Part shown: one piece after another, positions 46,062 through 56,239 of the stretch
Numbering within the stretch: position 1 is the stretch's first letter
Layout: each line of letters begins with the position of its first letter
NCBI RefSeq assembly: GCF_031501865.1
Contig: NZ_JARRCW010000001.1
Span: forward strand, 4,292,001-4,356,000
Length of the DNA: 64,000 nucleotides
Source of the DNA: Pseudovibrio sp. M1P-2-3
GTDB taxonomy: Bacteria; Pseudomonadota; Alphaproteobacteria; Rhizobiales; Stappiaceae
Direction: 5' to 3'
The notes under the pieces: model-generated
The model's database searches: none
Seen by the model: only the letters and a program-made list of their open reading frames with translations
Told to the model about the DNA's origin: nothing
Program-made: the position numbers and the translations under genes

Positions 46062-46170
46062 TGTTTTTCCTATTAGTTTTAGCTGAAGCATCCATTCTTG
46101 TTGCTTCAGGACAGCAATTTTCAGCGTTGCTTATATGGTCAGTTGCTCCCATTAAACAAGTGGCCGAAGC

Positions 46171-46956
46171 TTATGTCGTTATACGCACAGCCCACTCGTT
46201 GCGCTCTTCAGCTACTTCATCTGGTTCGACAGCAGCAAAAACCAATGTATCAACACGCTTGGCACCGGCTGCTTTGAGCGCCAAGTTGCAAGCATCTAAA
46301 GTGGCCCCTGTGGTCAAGACATCATCAATGAGCACAATAGAACGCCCAGCAAGGGTAAACTGGGCATCAGGACTGACCTCAAAAGCACCCTGTACATTTT
46401 CAATACGCTCCCTGCGAGATAGCCCCACCTGATGACGGGTCGACTGCTTACGCACCAAGGCATCCATGCTAAAATCTAGCCCCGATAGTTTTCCCAACTC
46501 GCGGGCCAGAAGCGCTGATTGATTAAAACTTCGACGCCATAGACGAAAAGAATGTAAGGGTACGGGCACAAGCAGTTTATCTTCGTTTAATTTCTGCCGA
46601 CCCGCTTGATACATCATCGCCGCCATCTGGCCTGAAAGACGGGGCATACAGTTGTATTTGAATTGATGCACAAGCGACATGGCAGGTCCTTCATAAAAAA
46701 CTACAGCTCTGGTTTCTTCTAGGGCTTCATCTTCACAGGAGGAAGGTGTGCCATTTCTCAAAGGCCCTGAATAAAACCGTAACTTCCCCCAGCACCTTGC
46801 GCACAATGCCTGCCTACCTTGCACACACAGGTTACATGACGGACAGTTTGGAGGGGTGATAAAGTCCAAAAGACCTTTGGAAAGAAGGATGAGAGTCTCT
46901 AAAAGGCTGCTTGCTTGTAACCTCTCTCGTTTGTTCACCCTTGCCTCATCATTCAT
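46171..46956 (-). CDS. ComF family phosphoribosyltransferase-like protein
   Basis: The 261-residue protein has a zinc-ribbon-like N-terminal part with CPSC (C38, C41) and CARC (C52, C55), then the PRTase fold 'LLVPVPLHSFRLWRRSFNQSALLA', ending with the PRPP-loop 'IVLIDDVLTTGATLDAC' (about residues 206-222). ComF proteins are associated with DNA uptake or DNA damage in some bacteria, but their substrate is unknown. It is divergent from the methyltransferase gene and upstream of grxC. Confidence 0.9.
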   Translation of the reverse strand: MNDEARVNKRERLQASSLLETLILLSKGLLDFITPPNCPSCNLCVQGRQALCARCWGKLRFYSGPLRNGTPSSCEDEALEETRAVVFYEGPAMSLVHQFKYNCMPRLSGQMAAMMYQAGRQKLNEDKLLVPVPLHSFRLWRRSFNQSALLARELGKLSGLDFSMDALVRKQSTRHQVGLSRRERIENVQGAFEVSPDAQFTLAGRSIVLIDDVLTTGATLDACNLALKAAGAKRVDTLVFAAVEPDEVAEERNEWAVRITT

Positions 46957-47061
46957 TGTTCCTTTAAAAGCACTCTACCAAGTCAGATTGGCAAGTTCTT
47001 CCCGTGATCCTCACGGGAAACAAAAAAGCAACAGCAAAGACAAAACATATCGGGCAGCCCC

Positions 47062-47946
47062 ATGGATGATCATAGACTTTTCGATAAACCCCTTCTTGCC
47101 CAGCGCCGCAGGACAATACTGCAAAAAAATATCGACGGGGCAGATTTTCTTTTAAAAGCTACCATTCAGGACTTTGCTGAACGGCTTCAGTTCGTTTCCC
47201 GACAATTTGAAATTGGTATTGATTTGGGCGCGCACAGTGCTGATGTGACCCAGACTCTGCGTGAGAGCGGCAAGGTTCAAACTGTCCTCAGAGCTGACTT
47301 ATTCGACCCGCTCCCCAATGCGTCCGCACCACATATGGTGGTTGATGACCAGTCCCCTCCCCTTGCACCTGAAAGCGTTGATCTGATTGTATCCTTGCTG
47401 AACTTGCAAGTCGTTGACGACTTACCCGGCACACTCGCACAGATACGAAGATGCCTGCGGCCGGATGGCCTGTTCCTTGCCACGGTTTTTGGAAGCGGGA
47501 CACTGGCAGAGCTTAGAGATAGCCTGCTCCATGCGGAAATGGAGCTTTCTGGCGGCATCTCCCCGCGTGTGATCCCATTCGCGGAAACGCGAGACTTGGG
47601 CAGCCTGTTACAAAGGGCGGGTTTTACACTGCCCGTAACAGATGTGGACCGAGTAACAGTACGCTATAACACCATGTTCGACCTGATGAAGGACCTGCGG
47701 GAAATGGGAGCGGCCAACCCTTTACTCGCAAGACAAAAGCACTTCACAAGCAAGCAACTTTTCATGAAGGCCGCACAGTATTACGCACAAAACTATTCTG
47801 ATCCTGATGGCCGGATCAGAGCAACTTTCACTTTCACATCACTTTCAGGCTGGGCTCCCCATGAAAGCCAGCAAAAGCCTTTAAAGCCTGGATCTGCTAA
47901 AGTGAATCTTGCAGATGCGCTTGGAGCAAAAGAGATTAAGATTTAA
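47062..47946 (+). CDS. SAM-dependent methyltransferase (BioC/NDUFAF5-like)
   Basis: The 294-residue protein has a class I methyltransferase core (about 45-180: 'FEIGIDLGAHSADVTQTL', 'ESVDLIVSLLNLQVVDDLPG') and the 'LRPDGLFLATVFGSGTLAELRDSL' segment. The overall pattern resembles alphaproteobacterial homologues of mitochondrial NDUFAF5, a complex I assembly factor that hydroxylates an arginine, and of BioC. No biotin genes are nearby, so NDUFAF5-like is favoured. It is transcribed divergently from comF, as in other Alphaproteobacteria. Confidence 0.82.
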   Translation: MDDHRLFDKPLLAQRRRTILQKNIDGADFLLKATIQDFAERLQFVSRQFEIGIDLGAHSADVTQTLRESGKVQTVLRADLFDPLPNASAPHMVVDDQSPPLAPESVDLIVSLLNLQVVDDLPGTLAQIRRCLRPDGLFLATVFGSGTLAELRDSLLHAEMELSGGISPRVIPFAETRDLGSLLQRAGFTLPVTDVDRVTVRYNTMFDLMKDLREMGAANPLLARQKHFTSKQLFMKAAQYYAQNYSDPDGRIRATFTFTSLSGWAPHESQQKPLKPGSAKVNLADALGAKEIKI

Positions 47947-48035
47947 TATTCCCCAAAGGGGGGCGATTTTCGGATAAAACGCCCCTTAGACACTGACCTG
48001 GAGCGTGATTGAAAATCGGTTCAGTTCAAAGCGCG

Positions 48036-48254
48036 CTAGGAGACCTCTAAAAGGATTGGAGCTACAGGCAGGTTATTAAAGTCCTGCAAGTGGCGGGATG
48101 ATCCAATCGCGGCCAAACTTGCCAAAATTGCCGCTGACAGCATTCCGGCAATCATGACATACTCGACGATAACTGTATGGTTCGTTTCTTTGTCGGCATG
48201 CGGTACAGCAAACCCCGCCCGATCAATTTCGCAGCCCTTCCCTAGAAAAAACAT
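48036..48254 (-). CDS. Flp-pilin-like small membrane protein
   Basis: The 72-residue protein has a short basic/acidic N-terminal segment, then 'HTVIVEYVMIAGMLSAAILA', a hydrophobic helix like the mature part of Flp/Fap type IVb pilins, and a short polar tail. The Glu five residues into the helix and the Tyr next to it are present, but the Gly expected at the prepilin cleavage site is Asn here. The ATG at 48254 has GGGAG six bases upstream and is preferred over 48275. No tad genes are nearby. It may be an orphan pilin-like gene. Confidence 0.55.
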   Translation of the reverse strand: MFFLGKGCEIDRAGFAVPHADKETNHTVIVEYVMIAGMLSAAILASLAAIGSSRHLQDFNNLPVAPILLEVS

Positions 48255-48287
48255 CCATACTCCCTTTTTATTCATTACAGCTCACAT

Positions 48288-48692
48288 CTACATCAACAAC
48301 AAGTCTATGAGATGCGGAATGAGAGGTTCATCAGCTTCAGGCATTTTGTAGGTACGCAACTTGTTTGCACGAACCCAAGCCAGATTTTGCCCCTCGGCCC
48401 CTTTTGGCGTTCCCGACCACCGCCTGCACACATATAATGGCATGAGTAGATAAAAATCTTCGTAAACATGACTCGCAAATGTTAGGGGTGCCAAACACTC
48501 TTTTTTAACCGTAATGGCAAGTTCTTCATGCAACTCGCGAATTAGGGTATCTTCCAGAGTTTCGCCGCTCTCCTGCTTTCCTCCAGGAAACTCCCAGAGT
48601 CCCGCCAGACTTTTTCCTTCCGGACGCTGGGAAAGCAAAATTCTACCATCAGCATCAATGAGGGAACATGCGGCAACAATGAGTGTTTTCAT
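48288..48692 (-). CDS. mutT: MutT-type Nudix hydrolase (8-oxo-dGTP diphosphatase)
   Basis: MutT removes oxidised dGTP from the nucleotide pool. The 134-residue product has the full Nudix box 'GGKQESGETLEDTLIRELHEELAI' (residues 37-60) with the catalytic glutamates, and the 'GLWEFPGGK' approach motif typical of MutT. The ATG at 48692 with AGATAGG upstream is used. It follows the GNAT and argJ genes, the arrangement usual in Rhizobiales (secA-parvulin-argJ-GNAT-mutT). Confidence 0.92.
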   Translation of the reverse strand: MKTLIVAACSLIDADGRILLSQRPEGKSLAGLWEFPGGKQESGETLEDTLIRELHEELAITVKKECLAPLTFASHVYEDFYLLMPLYVCRRWSGTPKGAEGQNLAWVRANKLRTYKMPEADEPLIPHLIDLLLM

Positions 48693-48754
48693 TGGACGAC
48701 CTATCTCTGTTTGGGGCAACTTTTAACTTTCTTTTGAATGAGGCGAGCCGCAAA

Positions 48755-49582
48755 TCAACGGGGCGAACAGTAGTGGTAGCGATAGGCTTCCTTGTAACCA
48801 AGGTTAGCGTAAAGCTTCCGTCCTGCCGCATTTGCTTTAACCACCTGTAGCCATGCGAACTGAGCACCTTTTGATGCCCCTGCTTCATGAGCTTTCAACA
48901 CCAAAGCATGAGCCAAGCCAGACCTTCTATGGTCCGGATGCGTTGCCACATTCATAACTCCTAGCTGGTCCTTATCCAGAACCGCACTTACCACGGCAAG
49001 GGGGATATTGTCCGCAGAGACGGCAACAAGACTAATGCTTGGCGCAATAACCGAGCACATAACGGACTTAAGACTGCTCAAAGCCTCTGGAGCAATGAAA
49101 TCATCCCGCGTTCCACCAACCTGCCGATAGCAATCTACCCATTGGTCAAAAGAAACTTCCTTAATCTGCAAGCCGGAGGGAATTTCAGTTTCACCAAGGG
49201 ACCAAATAGCCCGCCTGAGTACCAACGTCTCGGAATATCGCGTGTAATGGCGCTGGTCCATTTCACTATCAACATCATCCGGCGTTAAGGGGGTCCACCT
49301 GACATTAAAGGGCACATTCAGCCGTTTAAATGTGTGCTGCGCGTAGTCCAGCCGCCCTCCCACATTTTCATTATCACTTTTATCGAAAAAGTTGAGCGAA
49401 TTAATACGTTTTGAAGGATTGGAAGACGAAATCCGCATCAACCACCCCCCATCAAAATCGGTCTTCGATGATGGAAAACAGTTCAGGTTCGACTGCTCCA
49501 TACGCAACACTTCATCAAGACTGCATTCAGGCGCAACCGGACCACAGCCATTAAGATCTATAATCGCCATTGATCGCCACAT
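48755..49582 (-). CDS. GNAT family N-acetyltransferase
   Basis: The 275-residue protein has a GNAT fold in its C-terminal half: '[20 protein letters not shown]' (acetyl-CoA P-loop motif, R-x-x-G-x-A) and '[21 protein letters not shown]' near the end. The N-terminal half ('[24 protein letters not shown]') is typical of the argJ-linked family in Rhizobiales. The start is uncertain: ATGs at 49582 and 49570 both lie inside the end of argJ and neither has a good ribosome site, while a later ATG at 49501 also fits. The substrate is unknown. Confidence 0.82.
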   Translation of the reverse strand: MWRSMAIIDLNGCGPVAPECSLDEVLRMEQSNLNCFPSSKTDFDGGWLMRISSSNPSKRINSLNFFDKSDNENVGGRLDYAQHTFKRLNVPFNVRWTPLTPDDVDSEMDQRHYTRYSETLVLRRAIWSLGETEIPSGLQIKEVSFDQWVDCYRQVGGTRDDFIAPEALSSLKSVMCSVIAPSISLVAVSADNIPLAVVSAVLDKDQLGVMNVATHPDHRRSGLAHALVLKAHEAGASKGAQFAWLQVVKANAAGRKLYANLGYKEAYRYHYCSPR

Positions 49583-50783
49583 ATTCTTTTGTCAAATCAC
49601 AAGTCCAAACAGATGCGCAGCCATCTCCCAGTCCCAGATCCACGGTCAATAGAATTTCGTCGTTCTTCATGACTTGTGAAGCGGCATCTTCACTGTAATC
49701 ATCGTCCCGCTCTCCATCTACGGCCACACGGATATCTCCGAACCAGATGGCAAGGCGGTCTCTGTCGGCAGGCTCTCCAGCTTTACCCACGGCCATAACT
49801 ACGCGGCCCCAGTTCGCATCTTCACCCGCAACCGCTGTTTTCACGAGAGGCGAATTGGCAATAGAAAGTGCAACCTTCTTGGCAGACTCGTTTGAAACCG
49901 CCCCTTTCACGTGTACTTCCACAAACTTGGTTGCACCTTCCCCATCCTTGACAATCTGGTGGGACAAGTCCTTCATCATTTCAAACAGTGCCGCCTTGAA
50001 ATCCTGAAGACGTGGGTCATTTTCGCTCTTCACAGGTTCGTTGCCTGCGGCGCCTGTCGCCGCCAGCAGGACACTATCTGACGTGGAGGTATCACTGTCC
50101 ACCGTAATGGCATTAAACGAGCCACCAACGCTTTGAGAGAGCAAGGATTGTAAGATAGGAGCGGGTATGGCCGCATCTGTAAACAAGAAACCCAGCATGG
50201 TAGCCATATCCGGGGCGATCATACCCGCACCCTTGGCGATGCCGTTGAGAGTGACGGTTGTGTCTCCCAGTTTGACATTCTTTGTTGCAAGTTTTGGATA
50301 GGTGTCTGTTGTCATGATGGCTTTTGCCGCAGACATCCAGCTCTTTCCCTCAGCGCGCTCTATGAGCTGATCCATCACGGCTACAAAACGCTCTGCAGGC
50401 AGCGGCTCACCAATTACGCCAGTGGACGCCAGATAGATCTCTTTATGGTCAATGCCGGTAGCGTTGCCCAGAATATTTGCAGTGAGTTCAACGGCTGCCC
50501 TGCCCTTTTTGCCCGTAAACGCATTGGCATTACCGGAGTTAATCAAAATTGCGCGCACTGTACCCTGAGGCAAGTTTTCCTTGCACCAATCAACTGGAGC
50601 ACTCGGACACTTGGACTGTGTGAAAACGCCTGCAATGTGGGCTGGCCCATCCAGAAGCATCAACAGGACATCTTCTCGCCCTTGATACTTTACCCCAGCT
50701 TCTGCCGTTGCAAATCGCAGTCCCTTGATCTCTGGCAGTTCAGGATAAGACTTTGGAGCTAGGGGTGAAATTGCAGCACTCAT
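49551..50783 (-). CDS. argJ: Glutamate N-acetyltransferase / amino-acid acetyltransferase
   Basis: ArgJ recycles the acetyl group of N-acetylornithine onto glutamate in arginine synthesis. It is made as a precursor that cleaves itself into two chains before T195 in '[14 protein letters not shown]', which is intact. The 410-residue product has normal length, and '[14 protein letters not shown]' and '[10 protein letters not shown]' support the assignment. Its end overlaps the GNAT gene by 32 bases if that gene starts at 49582. It lies downstream of the PpiC gene, with a terminator between. Confidence 0.95.
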   Translation of the reverse strand: MSAAISPLAPKSYPELPEIKGLRFATAEAGVKYQGREDVLLMLLDGPAHIAGVFTQSKCPSAPVDWCKENLPQGTVRAILINSGNANAFTGKKGRAAVELTANILGNATGIDHKEIYLASTGVIGEPLPAERFVAVMDQLIERAEGKSWMSAAKAIMTTDTYPKLATKNVKLGDTTVTLNGIAKGAGMIAPDMATMLGFLFTDAAIPAPILQSLLSQSVGGSFNAITVDSDTSTSDSVLLAATGAAGNEPVKSENDPRLQDFKAALFEMMKDLSHQIVKDGEGATKFVEVHVKGAVSNESAKKVALSIANSPLVKTAVAGEDANWGRVVMAVGKAGEPADRDRLAIWFGDIRVAVDGERDDDYSEDAASQVMKNDEILLTVDLGLGDGCASVWTCDLTKEYVAINGDYRS

Positions 50784-50804
50784 GAAAACCCTCCAGAAAG
50801 ACCG

Positions 50805-50846
50805 ACAAAAAATAAAGGCTTCATCAGGCGTTAGCCAAATGAAGCC
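50805..50846 (-). terminator. Intrinsic terminator of the parvulin gene
   Basis: On the minus strand GGCTTCAT (50846-50839) and ATGAAGCC (50824-50817) form an 8-bp stem, followed by TTTATTTTTTG. It lies 36 bases after the PpiC stop and 22 bases before the argJ start. Confidence 0.8.
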
Positions 50847-50882
50847 CCTATGACAAGTCTTTATTTAAAGGTTCAGCTTTAC

Positions 50883-51743
50883 TTATTTGCTTTCAACAGC
50901 TGCCTTGTCGCCCTCAGCGTTTGCAGAGAACACTTCCACTTTGGTGTTCTCTTTCAGCTTTTCGATGTTTTCTTTGAACTTCTGAGCCATGATTTCTTGC
51001 GTAAGCTGACCTTCTACCTGTTCAAAGGCAGGAGCAGGCTGCTGACGTTTATCTTCACTCTTAATGATGTGATAACCGAACTGGGTTTTCACAGGCTCTT
51101 TTGTATAGGAGCCCGGCTTAAGCCCAAAAGCAGCTTTCTCGAACTCTGGAACCATCTGGCCTTTACCAAAGTAACCTAGTGACCCACCATTTGGACCGCT
51201 TGGACCCGTAGACTTTTCTTTGGCCAATTCTTCAAAGTTTGCGCCTTTGTCCAACTGAGCAATGATACCGTTTGCCTCTTCTTCTGAATCAACCAGAATG
51301 TGACGTGCAGAAACCTCTTCCGAGCCTGCAAAGTTTTCGAACTTTTTACCGTAAGCGTCTTTCAGCTCGGCCTCAGTAATTGTTCCTTGGATATTTTTCT
51401 GGAAATAAGCATTCTGTAGGGCGCGTAGGCGCTCCAAATTCATCGCGCGTTTAAATTCTTCTGTTTTATCCAGACCTTCTTTTTCAGCTTCATTAGCGAA
51501 AAGGGTCATCTCAACAAGCACATCAGTGAGCACACCACGCCACTGTGTTGGTGGCACCTGTTGGAGTTGCTGGGCATAATCGCGTGCAGCTAATGCAATG
51601 TCAGCTTCAGTAATAGTTACATCACCAACTTTTGCCACGACCGCATTGGGGTCTTTCTCCTGGGCATTTGCGACACCAAGACACAATACAAAAGCGGCAG
51701 CAGCAACAGTGCCTTTAAGTGGTCTGGAAAGGGCTAAAGTCAT
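50883..51743 (-). CDS. Periplasmic parvulin-type peptidyl-prolyl isomerase
   Basis: The 286-residue protein has a signal peptide (about 1-27, ending ANA), a SurA-like helical N-terminal part and a parvulin domain (about 140-235): 'SARHILVDSEEEANGIIAQLDKG', 'GGSLGYFGKGQMVPEF' and 'VKTQFGYHIIKSEDKR'. It assists folding of exported proteins. It diverges from secA across 290 bp, an arrangement common to Rhizobiales, and it ends at its own terminator. Confidence 0.9.
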   Translation of the reverse strand: MTLALSRPLKGTVAAAAFVLCLGVANAQEKDPNAVVAKVGDVTITEADIALAARDYAQQLQQVPPTQWRGVLTDVLVEMTLFANEAEKEGLDKTEEFKRAMNLERLRALQNAYFQKNIQGTITEAELKDAYGKKFENFAGSEEVSARHILVDSEEEANGIIAQLDKGANFEELAKEKSTGPSGPNGGSLGYFGKGQMVPEFEKAAFGLKPGSYTKEPVKTQFGYHIIKSEDKRQQPAPAFEQVEGQLTQEIMAQKFKENIEKLKENTKVEVFSANAEGDKAAVESK

Positions 51744-52033
51744 GTTTTTCTCTTTCTCTGGATGCCATCAGAATAATCACTGTAATCAAAAAAGGTTGAT
51801 CCAATAGCAACGTCACGATGATAAAGCGCAGTTTGCAACGGTTGTTAGCGTTGACAACCACATCCCCCCAACTTATCTGTCAATCGCCCGGTTCTTTTCG
51901 CTTACATGCTTAATCCGCTGGGGCAACCGACTGACTCGCTTGGGGTCTGAGGCTGCATAAATCAGAAATATGAAGATTTCTAGGTTGTAGCTGATCGATT
52001 GATCTAGCACACCTGACAAAGGAAGGTCCGCAT
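51744..52033. other. Divergent intergenic region parvulin / secA (290 bp)
   Basis: The region must hold both promoters. A clean sigma-70 pair was not identified by eye. The secA ribosome site is AAAGGAAGG at about 52018-52026. No gene is visible. Confidence 0.45.
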
Positions 52034-54835
52034 ATGGTGGGGCTCGGCGCACTCGCCCGTAAAATTTTTGGTTCTGCGAATGACCGCACGGTTAAGGCTC
52101 TCAGACATAAGGTCACGGCTATCAACGCCCTTGAGCCTGAAATGCAAGCGCTTAGCGATGAGCAACTGAAAGCGAAAACCGAAGAATTTCGAAGCCAGCT
52201 GGCAGCAGGCGCGAAACTGGATGACCTGCTCATACCAGCTTTTGCAGTAGTGCGAGAAGCATCCCGGCGCGTTCTTGGCCTTAGACAGTATGATGTTCAG
52301 CTCATTGGTGGCATGGTTCTTCACGCCGGCCAGATTACCGAAATGCGTACAGGTGAGGGTAAAACCCTTGTGGCCACGGCTCCGGTTTACCTCAACGCCT
52401 TGACAGGCAAGGGTGTTCACGTTGTGACAGTGAACGACTACCTTGCCTCTCGTGACGTTGAGTGGATGGGGCAGGTCTACCGCTTCCTTGGTCTGACAAC
52501 CGGTCTGATTGTTCATGGCATTAGCGATGAAGAGCGTGGAGACGCCTACAAAGCTGACGTAACTTACGGCACCAACAACGAATTCGGCTTCGATTACCTG
52601 CGCGACAATATGAAGTATGAGCGCGAATCAATGGTTCAGCGACCGCATCATTTCGCGATTGTGGATGAGGTGGATTCCATTTTGGTCGACGAGGCCCGTA
52701 CGCCTCTTATCATCTCAGGGCCACTGGAAGATCGTACTGATTTTTACAACACAATCGACACGTTTATTCCAAAGCTTACGGATGAGGATTTCGAGCTGGA
52801 CGAAAAAGCCCGCTCGGCGACTTTCACCGAACATGGTAACGAAAACCTTGAGAACTTGCTTTCTGATGCAGGGCTTCTCAAAGGCGATTCGCTGTATGAT
52901 GTAGAGAACGTGTCCACAGTTCACCACCTGCAGCAAGGTTTGAAAGCCCATAAGCTTTTCCAGCGGGATCGTGATTACATCGTTCGCAATGATGAAGTTA
53001 TTATTATTGACGAATTCACCGGTCGTATGATGCCCGGTCGCCGCTTCTCTGAAGGTCTACACCAAGCGCTAGAAGCCAAAGAGAAAGTTGCGATCCAGCC
53101 AGAAAATCAGACGCTAGCCTCCATCACCTTCCAGAACTACTTCCGCATGTACGATAAGCTAGCCGGTATGACCGGTACAGCCATGACGGAAGCCGAAGAG
53201 TTCATGGACATCTATGGCTTGGAAGTGATCGATATTCCGACGAACAAGCCTATCAAGCGTGTTGATGAGGACGATGAGGTCTACCGGACTGTTGATGAAA
53301 AGTTCAACGCTATTTTGCATCTTATTGATGAATGCCGCGAGCGAGAACAACCTATTCTGGTTGGTACCACATCTATCGAAAAGTCGGAGATTCTGGCCCA
53401 GCAACTTCAAAAGCATGGCTATAAGCAAGCGGACCTTTCTGACGCCAATGCCTTTGCTGCGCTTTATGCTGACCGCGAAACTTCCAAGAACGCAAAAATC
53501 TTTGCCGTTCTGAACGCCCGTTACCACGAGCAGGAAGCTCAGATTATTTCTCAGGCCGGCATTCCAGGGGCCGTCACCATCGCGACCAACATGGCTGGGC
53601 GTGGTACGGATATCCAGTTGGGCGGTAACCTTGAGATGCGCATTGCCGCCGAGCTTGGTGATATGCCTGAAGGTGCTGAGCGTACAGAAAAAGAAGAAGC
53701 AATCGGCAAAGAGTTCGAAGTTCTCAAAGAACGCGCACTAGCCGCTGGTGGCCTCTACGTTGTCGCAACAGAGCGCCATGAAAGTCGCCGGATTGACAAC
53801 CAGCTGCGGGGCCGTTCCGGTCGTCAGGGAGATCCCGGTCACTCCAAGTTCTTCCTGTCTCTCCAGGATGACCTGATGCGCATTTTTGGATCAGACCGCA
53901 TGGACTCCATGCTGCAGAAGCTGGGATTAAAAGACGGAGAAGCTATCATCCATCCTTGGATCAACAAGGCATTGATGAAGGCGCAGCAAAAGGTTGAAGC
54001 TCGCAACTTCGACATTCGTAAAAACCTGCTAAAGTTCGACGATGTTATGAACGATCAGCGTAAGGTTGTTTTCGAGCAGCGTCTTGAAATGATGGATGAC
54101 ACCGTTGTGGCTGAAGCTGTAGCGGAAATGCGAGAAGAAACCGTAGAAGGTCTCGTTGCACTCCACATTCCAGAAAAGGCATATCCTGAGCAGTGGAATA
54201 CAGAAGGCCTTCAGAAAGAAGTCGAAGAAAAGCTTGCTCTGCAGTTGCCAGTTGTTGACTGGGCCAACGAGGAAGGTATTGCCGACGAAGAGGTGGAATC
54301 CCGCATTAAACGCGCCGCCGCTGAAGCAATGGCTGCAAAAACCGCCAACTATGGTGCAGATGTGATGCGCCAGATCGAAAAAGCGGTCCTGTTGCGAAGC
54401 ATTGACAACTTATGGCGCGAGCATCTGGCTAATCTGGATCATCTGCGCGCCGTTGTTGGCCTCCGCGGCTACGCGCAGCGTGATCCATTGCAAGAGTATA
54501 AGACAGAGTCCTTCTCTCTCTTTGAATCCATGCTGGCAAACCTTCGCGAAACCACCACAACACAATTGATGCATGTGGAGTTAATGCAGCAGCAGCCCCC
54601 GGAGCTTCCAACGAACGCTGAATTGCCGGAAATGCACGGCCATCACGTGGACGCAACTACCGGTGAAGACGAGTTCGCGCTTGCTGATCGCCAGTTGGCA
54701 CAAATTCGAGCGGAGCAGGCACCAAATGGCCGCAACCCTCAAGACCCTGAAACATGGGGCAAGGTGGGACGCAACGAGCCATGTCCGTGCGGCTCGGGTA
54801 AGAAGTTCAAACACTGCCACGGCAGCTTGGTATAA
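52034..54835 (+). CDS. secA: Preprotein translocase ATPase SecA
   Basis: SecA is the motor that drives preproteins through SecYEG, receiving clients from SecB. The 933-residue product begins '[21 protein letters not shown]' and shows Walker A 'MRTGEGKT' (104-111), Walker B '[20 protein letters not shown]' (from about 211), '[11 protein letters not shown]' and '[12 protein letters not shown]'. The C-terminal zinc/SecB-binding motif is intact (C917, C919, C928, H929). It is monocistronic with a terminator directly behind. Confidence 0.97.
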   Translation: MVGLGALARKIFGSANDRTVKALRHKVTAINALEPEMQALSDEQLKAKTEEFRSQLAAGAKLDDLLIPAFAVVREASRRVLGLRQYDVQLIGGMVLHAGQITEMRTGEGKTLVATAPVYLNALTGKGVHVVTVNDYLASRDVEWMGQVYRFLGLTTGLIVHGISDEERGDAYKADVTYGTNNEFGFDYLRDNMKYERESMVQRPHHFAIVDEVDSILVDEARTPLIISGPLEDRTDFYNTIDTFIPKLTDEDFELDEKARSATFTEHGNENLENLLSDAGLLKGDSLYDVENVSTVHHLQQGLKAHKLFQRDRDYIVRNDEVIIIDEFTGRMMPGRRFSEGLHQALEAKEKVAIQPENQTLASITFQNYFRMYDKLAGMTGTAMTEAEEFMDIYGLEVIDIPTNKPIKRVDEDDEVYRTVDEKFNAILHLIDECREREQPILVGTTSIEKSEILAQQLQKHGYKQADLSDANAFAALYADRETSKNAKIFAVLNARYHEQEAQIISQAGIPGAVTIATNMAGRGTDIQLGGNLEMRIAAELGDMPEGAERTEKEEAIGKEFEVLKERALAAGGLYVVATERHESRRIDNQLRGRSGRQGDPGHSKFFLSLQDDLMRIFGSDRMDSMLQKLGLKDGEAIIHPWINKALMKAQQKVEARNFDIRKNLLKFDDVMNDQRKVVFEQRLEMMDDTVVAEAVAEMREETVEGLVALHIPEKAYPEQWNTEGLQKEVEEKLALQLPVVDWANEEGIADEEVESRIKRAAAEAMAAKTANYGADVMRQIEKAVLLRSIDNLWREHLANLDHLRAVVGLRGYAQRDPLQEYKTESFSLFESMLANLRETTTTQLMHVELMQQQPPELPTNAELPEMHGHHVDATTGEDEFALADRQLAQIRAEQAPNGRNPQDPETWGKVGRNEPCPCGSGKKFKHCHGSLV

Positions 54836-54843
54836 CAAGACTC

Positions 54844-54872
54844 AAAAAGGCCGGTTTTCCGGCCTTTTTATT
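54844..54872. terminator. Bidirectional terminator of secA
   Basis: AAAAAGGCCGG (54844-54854) and CCGGCCTTTTT (54859-54869) form an 11-bp stem with a 4-base loop. It is the terminator of secA and could also serve the convergent small membrane-protein gene. Confidence 0.92.
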
Positions 54873-54931
54873 TGCTTCCTATAATATGCGTCATGACTTT
54901 TTCAAATCATCAAACTTGTATTCTTAAGGCG

Positions 54932-55174
54932 TTAAGATTGCAGTATTTCTCTTGGATCAGCCCCAAAGTTATTTAAACCTTTACTGCCCGGTACAAATAG
55001 AATTGCTAGACTAAATATCCAACCTATATACGAAATAAGGGATACAAGAACAAACCAACCAGAGAAATTAAAAACACGAATCCTTTGTGTCTGGATTGCA
55101 GTACCTGCAACAATAAAGAGACCTACGACAGGGGTAAGAAGTACCAAGGCAAGAGAGCGTAGGACGTAGCTCAT
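54932..55174 (-). CDS. Short DUF805-like membrane protein
   Basis: The 80-residue protein has two hydrophobic helices (about residues 6-26 and 38-60) joined by a basic loop, and ends 'LFVPGSKGLNNFGADPREI'. The PGxxGxNxFGxDP ending is that of DUF805/YhaI-type membrane proteins, but those are about twice as long, so this may be a half-length relative. The ATG at 55174 gives a normal N-in start. It lies between the secA terminator and the third YkuD gene. The function is unknown. Confidence 0.6.
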   Translation of the reverse strand: MSYVLRSLALVLLTPVVGLFIVAGTAIQTQRIRVFNFSGWFVLVSLISYIGWIFSLAILFVPGSKGLNNFGADPREILQS

Positions 55175-55255
55175 ACGATTGCGCCTACTGGGAAAACGAA
55201 AACAATAAAAATGGTCGTAAAGTCATACTCTGGGTAATGTTCTATTTTAGTGCAT

Positions 55256-55292
55256 AAAAAAGGCCGCCTGTTTTCTCAACGGCGGCCTTTTG
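55256..55292 (-). terminator. Intrinsic terminator of the third YkuD gene
   Basis: On the minus strand GGCGGCC-type arms (55281-55291 and 55256-55268) pair over about 10 bp with a 12-base loop and run into TTTTTTAT. It lies 16 bases after the YkuD stop. Confidence 0.85.
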
Positions 55293-55307
55293 TAGAAAAG
55301 GCGGTGG

Positions 55308-55928
55308 TTATCCCTGCTCGATCACCACTTTCGTACCAATATCCACTTGCTCATAAAGATGCTCAACATCGCTATTCAACATTCTGAAACAGCCGGAAGA
55401 CACAGCCTTACCGATTGACCAAGCCTCATTTGTTCCATGAATGCGGTAGATGGTAGATCCCAGATACAATGCACGCGCACCCAGAGGGTTTTCAGGTCCA
55501 CCCTTCATATATGAAGGAAGCTTACGCCCCTTTGCGGCCTCACGGCGGCGCATTTCTGGTGGCGGTGTCCAACCCGGCCATTTAGCTTTGCGGGTCACTT
55601 TCTCATTGCCCGACCAACGGAACCCATCACGGCCCACGCCAATTCCATAGCGCATAGCCTTGCCCTTGGATTGTACGTGATACAAGTATCGGCCCTTTGT
55701 ATCAACGATGATTGTGCCCGGCTCTTCATCGGTACGATAACGTACAAGTTTGCGCTTATATTTACGCTTAACCGAAGCTTCCATGAACCGCGGATCTTCA
55801 CGGTATACGATCCACTTGCTTTGCTGCGGATCCCAATATTGCCCTGCCTCACTTGAAATCGGCATGACAAAAAAGGAGCTGACAGTAAGCAGCAGTGTTA
55901 AAATAAATATCCGAATCCCCGACAACAT
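55308..55928 (-). CDS. YkuD L,D-transpeptidase
   Basis: The 206-residue secreted enzyme has a signal peptide (about 1-28) and a YkuD domain with 'RIHGTNEAWSIGKAVSSGCFRM': H164, C180 and R182. The HGTNExWSIGxAVSSGCxRM block marks the large rhizobial YkuD subfamily that cross-links murein or attaches outer-membrane proteins to it. It is monocistronic with its own terminator. Two other YkuD genes lie in this window. Confidence 0.92.
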   Translation of the reverse strand: MLSGIRIFILTLLLTVSSFFVMPISSEAGQYWDPQQSKWIVYREDPRFMEASVKRKYKRKLVRYRTDEEPGTIIVDTKGRYLYHVQSKGKAMRYGIGVGRDGFRWSGNEKVTRKAKWPGWTPPPEMRRREAAKGRKLPSYMKGGPENPLGARALYLGSTIYRIHGTNEAWSIGKAVSSGCFRMLNSDVEHLYEQVDIGTKVVIEQG

Positions 55929-56239
55929 TTTTCCCCCAACGAAAAATCGAATTCACGCTTTACTGTGAAATACTATATGTCCTACGCTTGAGAACACGGC
56001 TCAAGCCATGAAAATTCTTCGTGATTGTTCATAGAACAATCCCGCCTGCTCAAGTATGCTTGTTTTAGTCTGGCAAATGTACAAGTTACGGCGCGTCAGT
56101 AAACTGCTTTCATATGCAGTCTCTACGATTTTTGAGTGTAAATGAAACTATCAACAACTTATCAATAGAATTTACCATGAGATTACGCAAAGACATCTAA
56201 GTATTCAAATTTAATAAAAAACAATGTTTTGGAGGCACT
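55929..56239. other. Intergenic region (311 bp) before the hydrolase gene
   Basis: This AT-rich divergent gap contains the promoters of the YkuD gene and of the hydrolase. The hydrolase has a strong TTTTGGAGG ribosome site. No other signal is seen. Confidence 0.45.
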
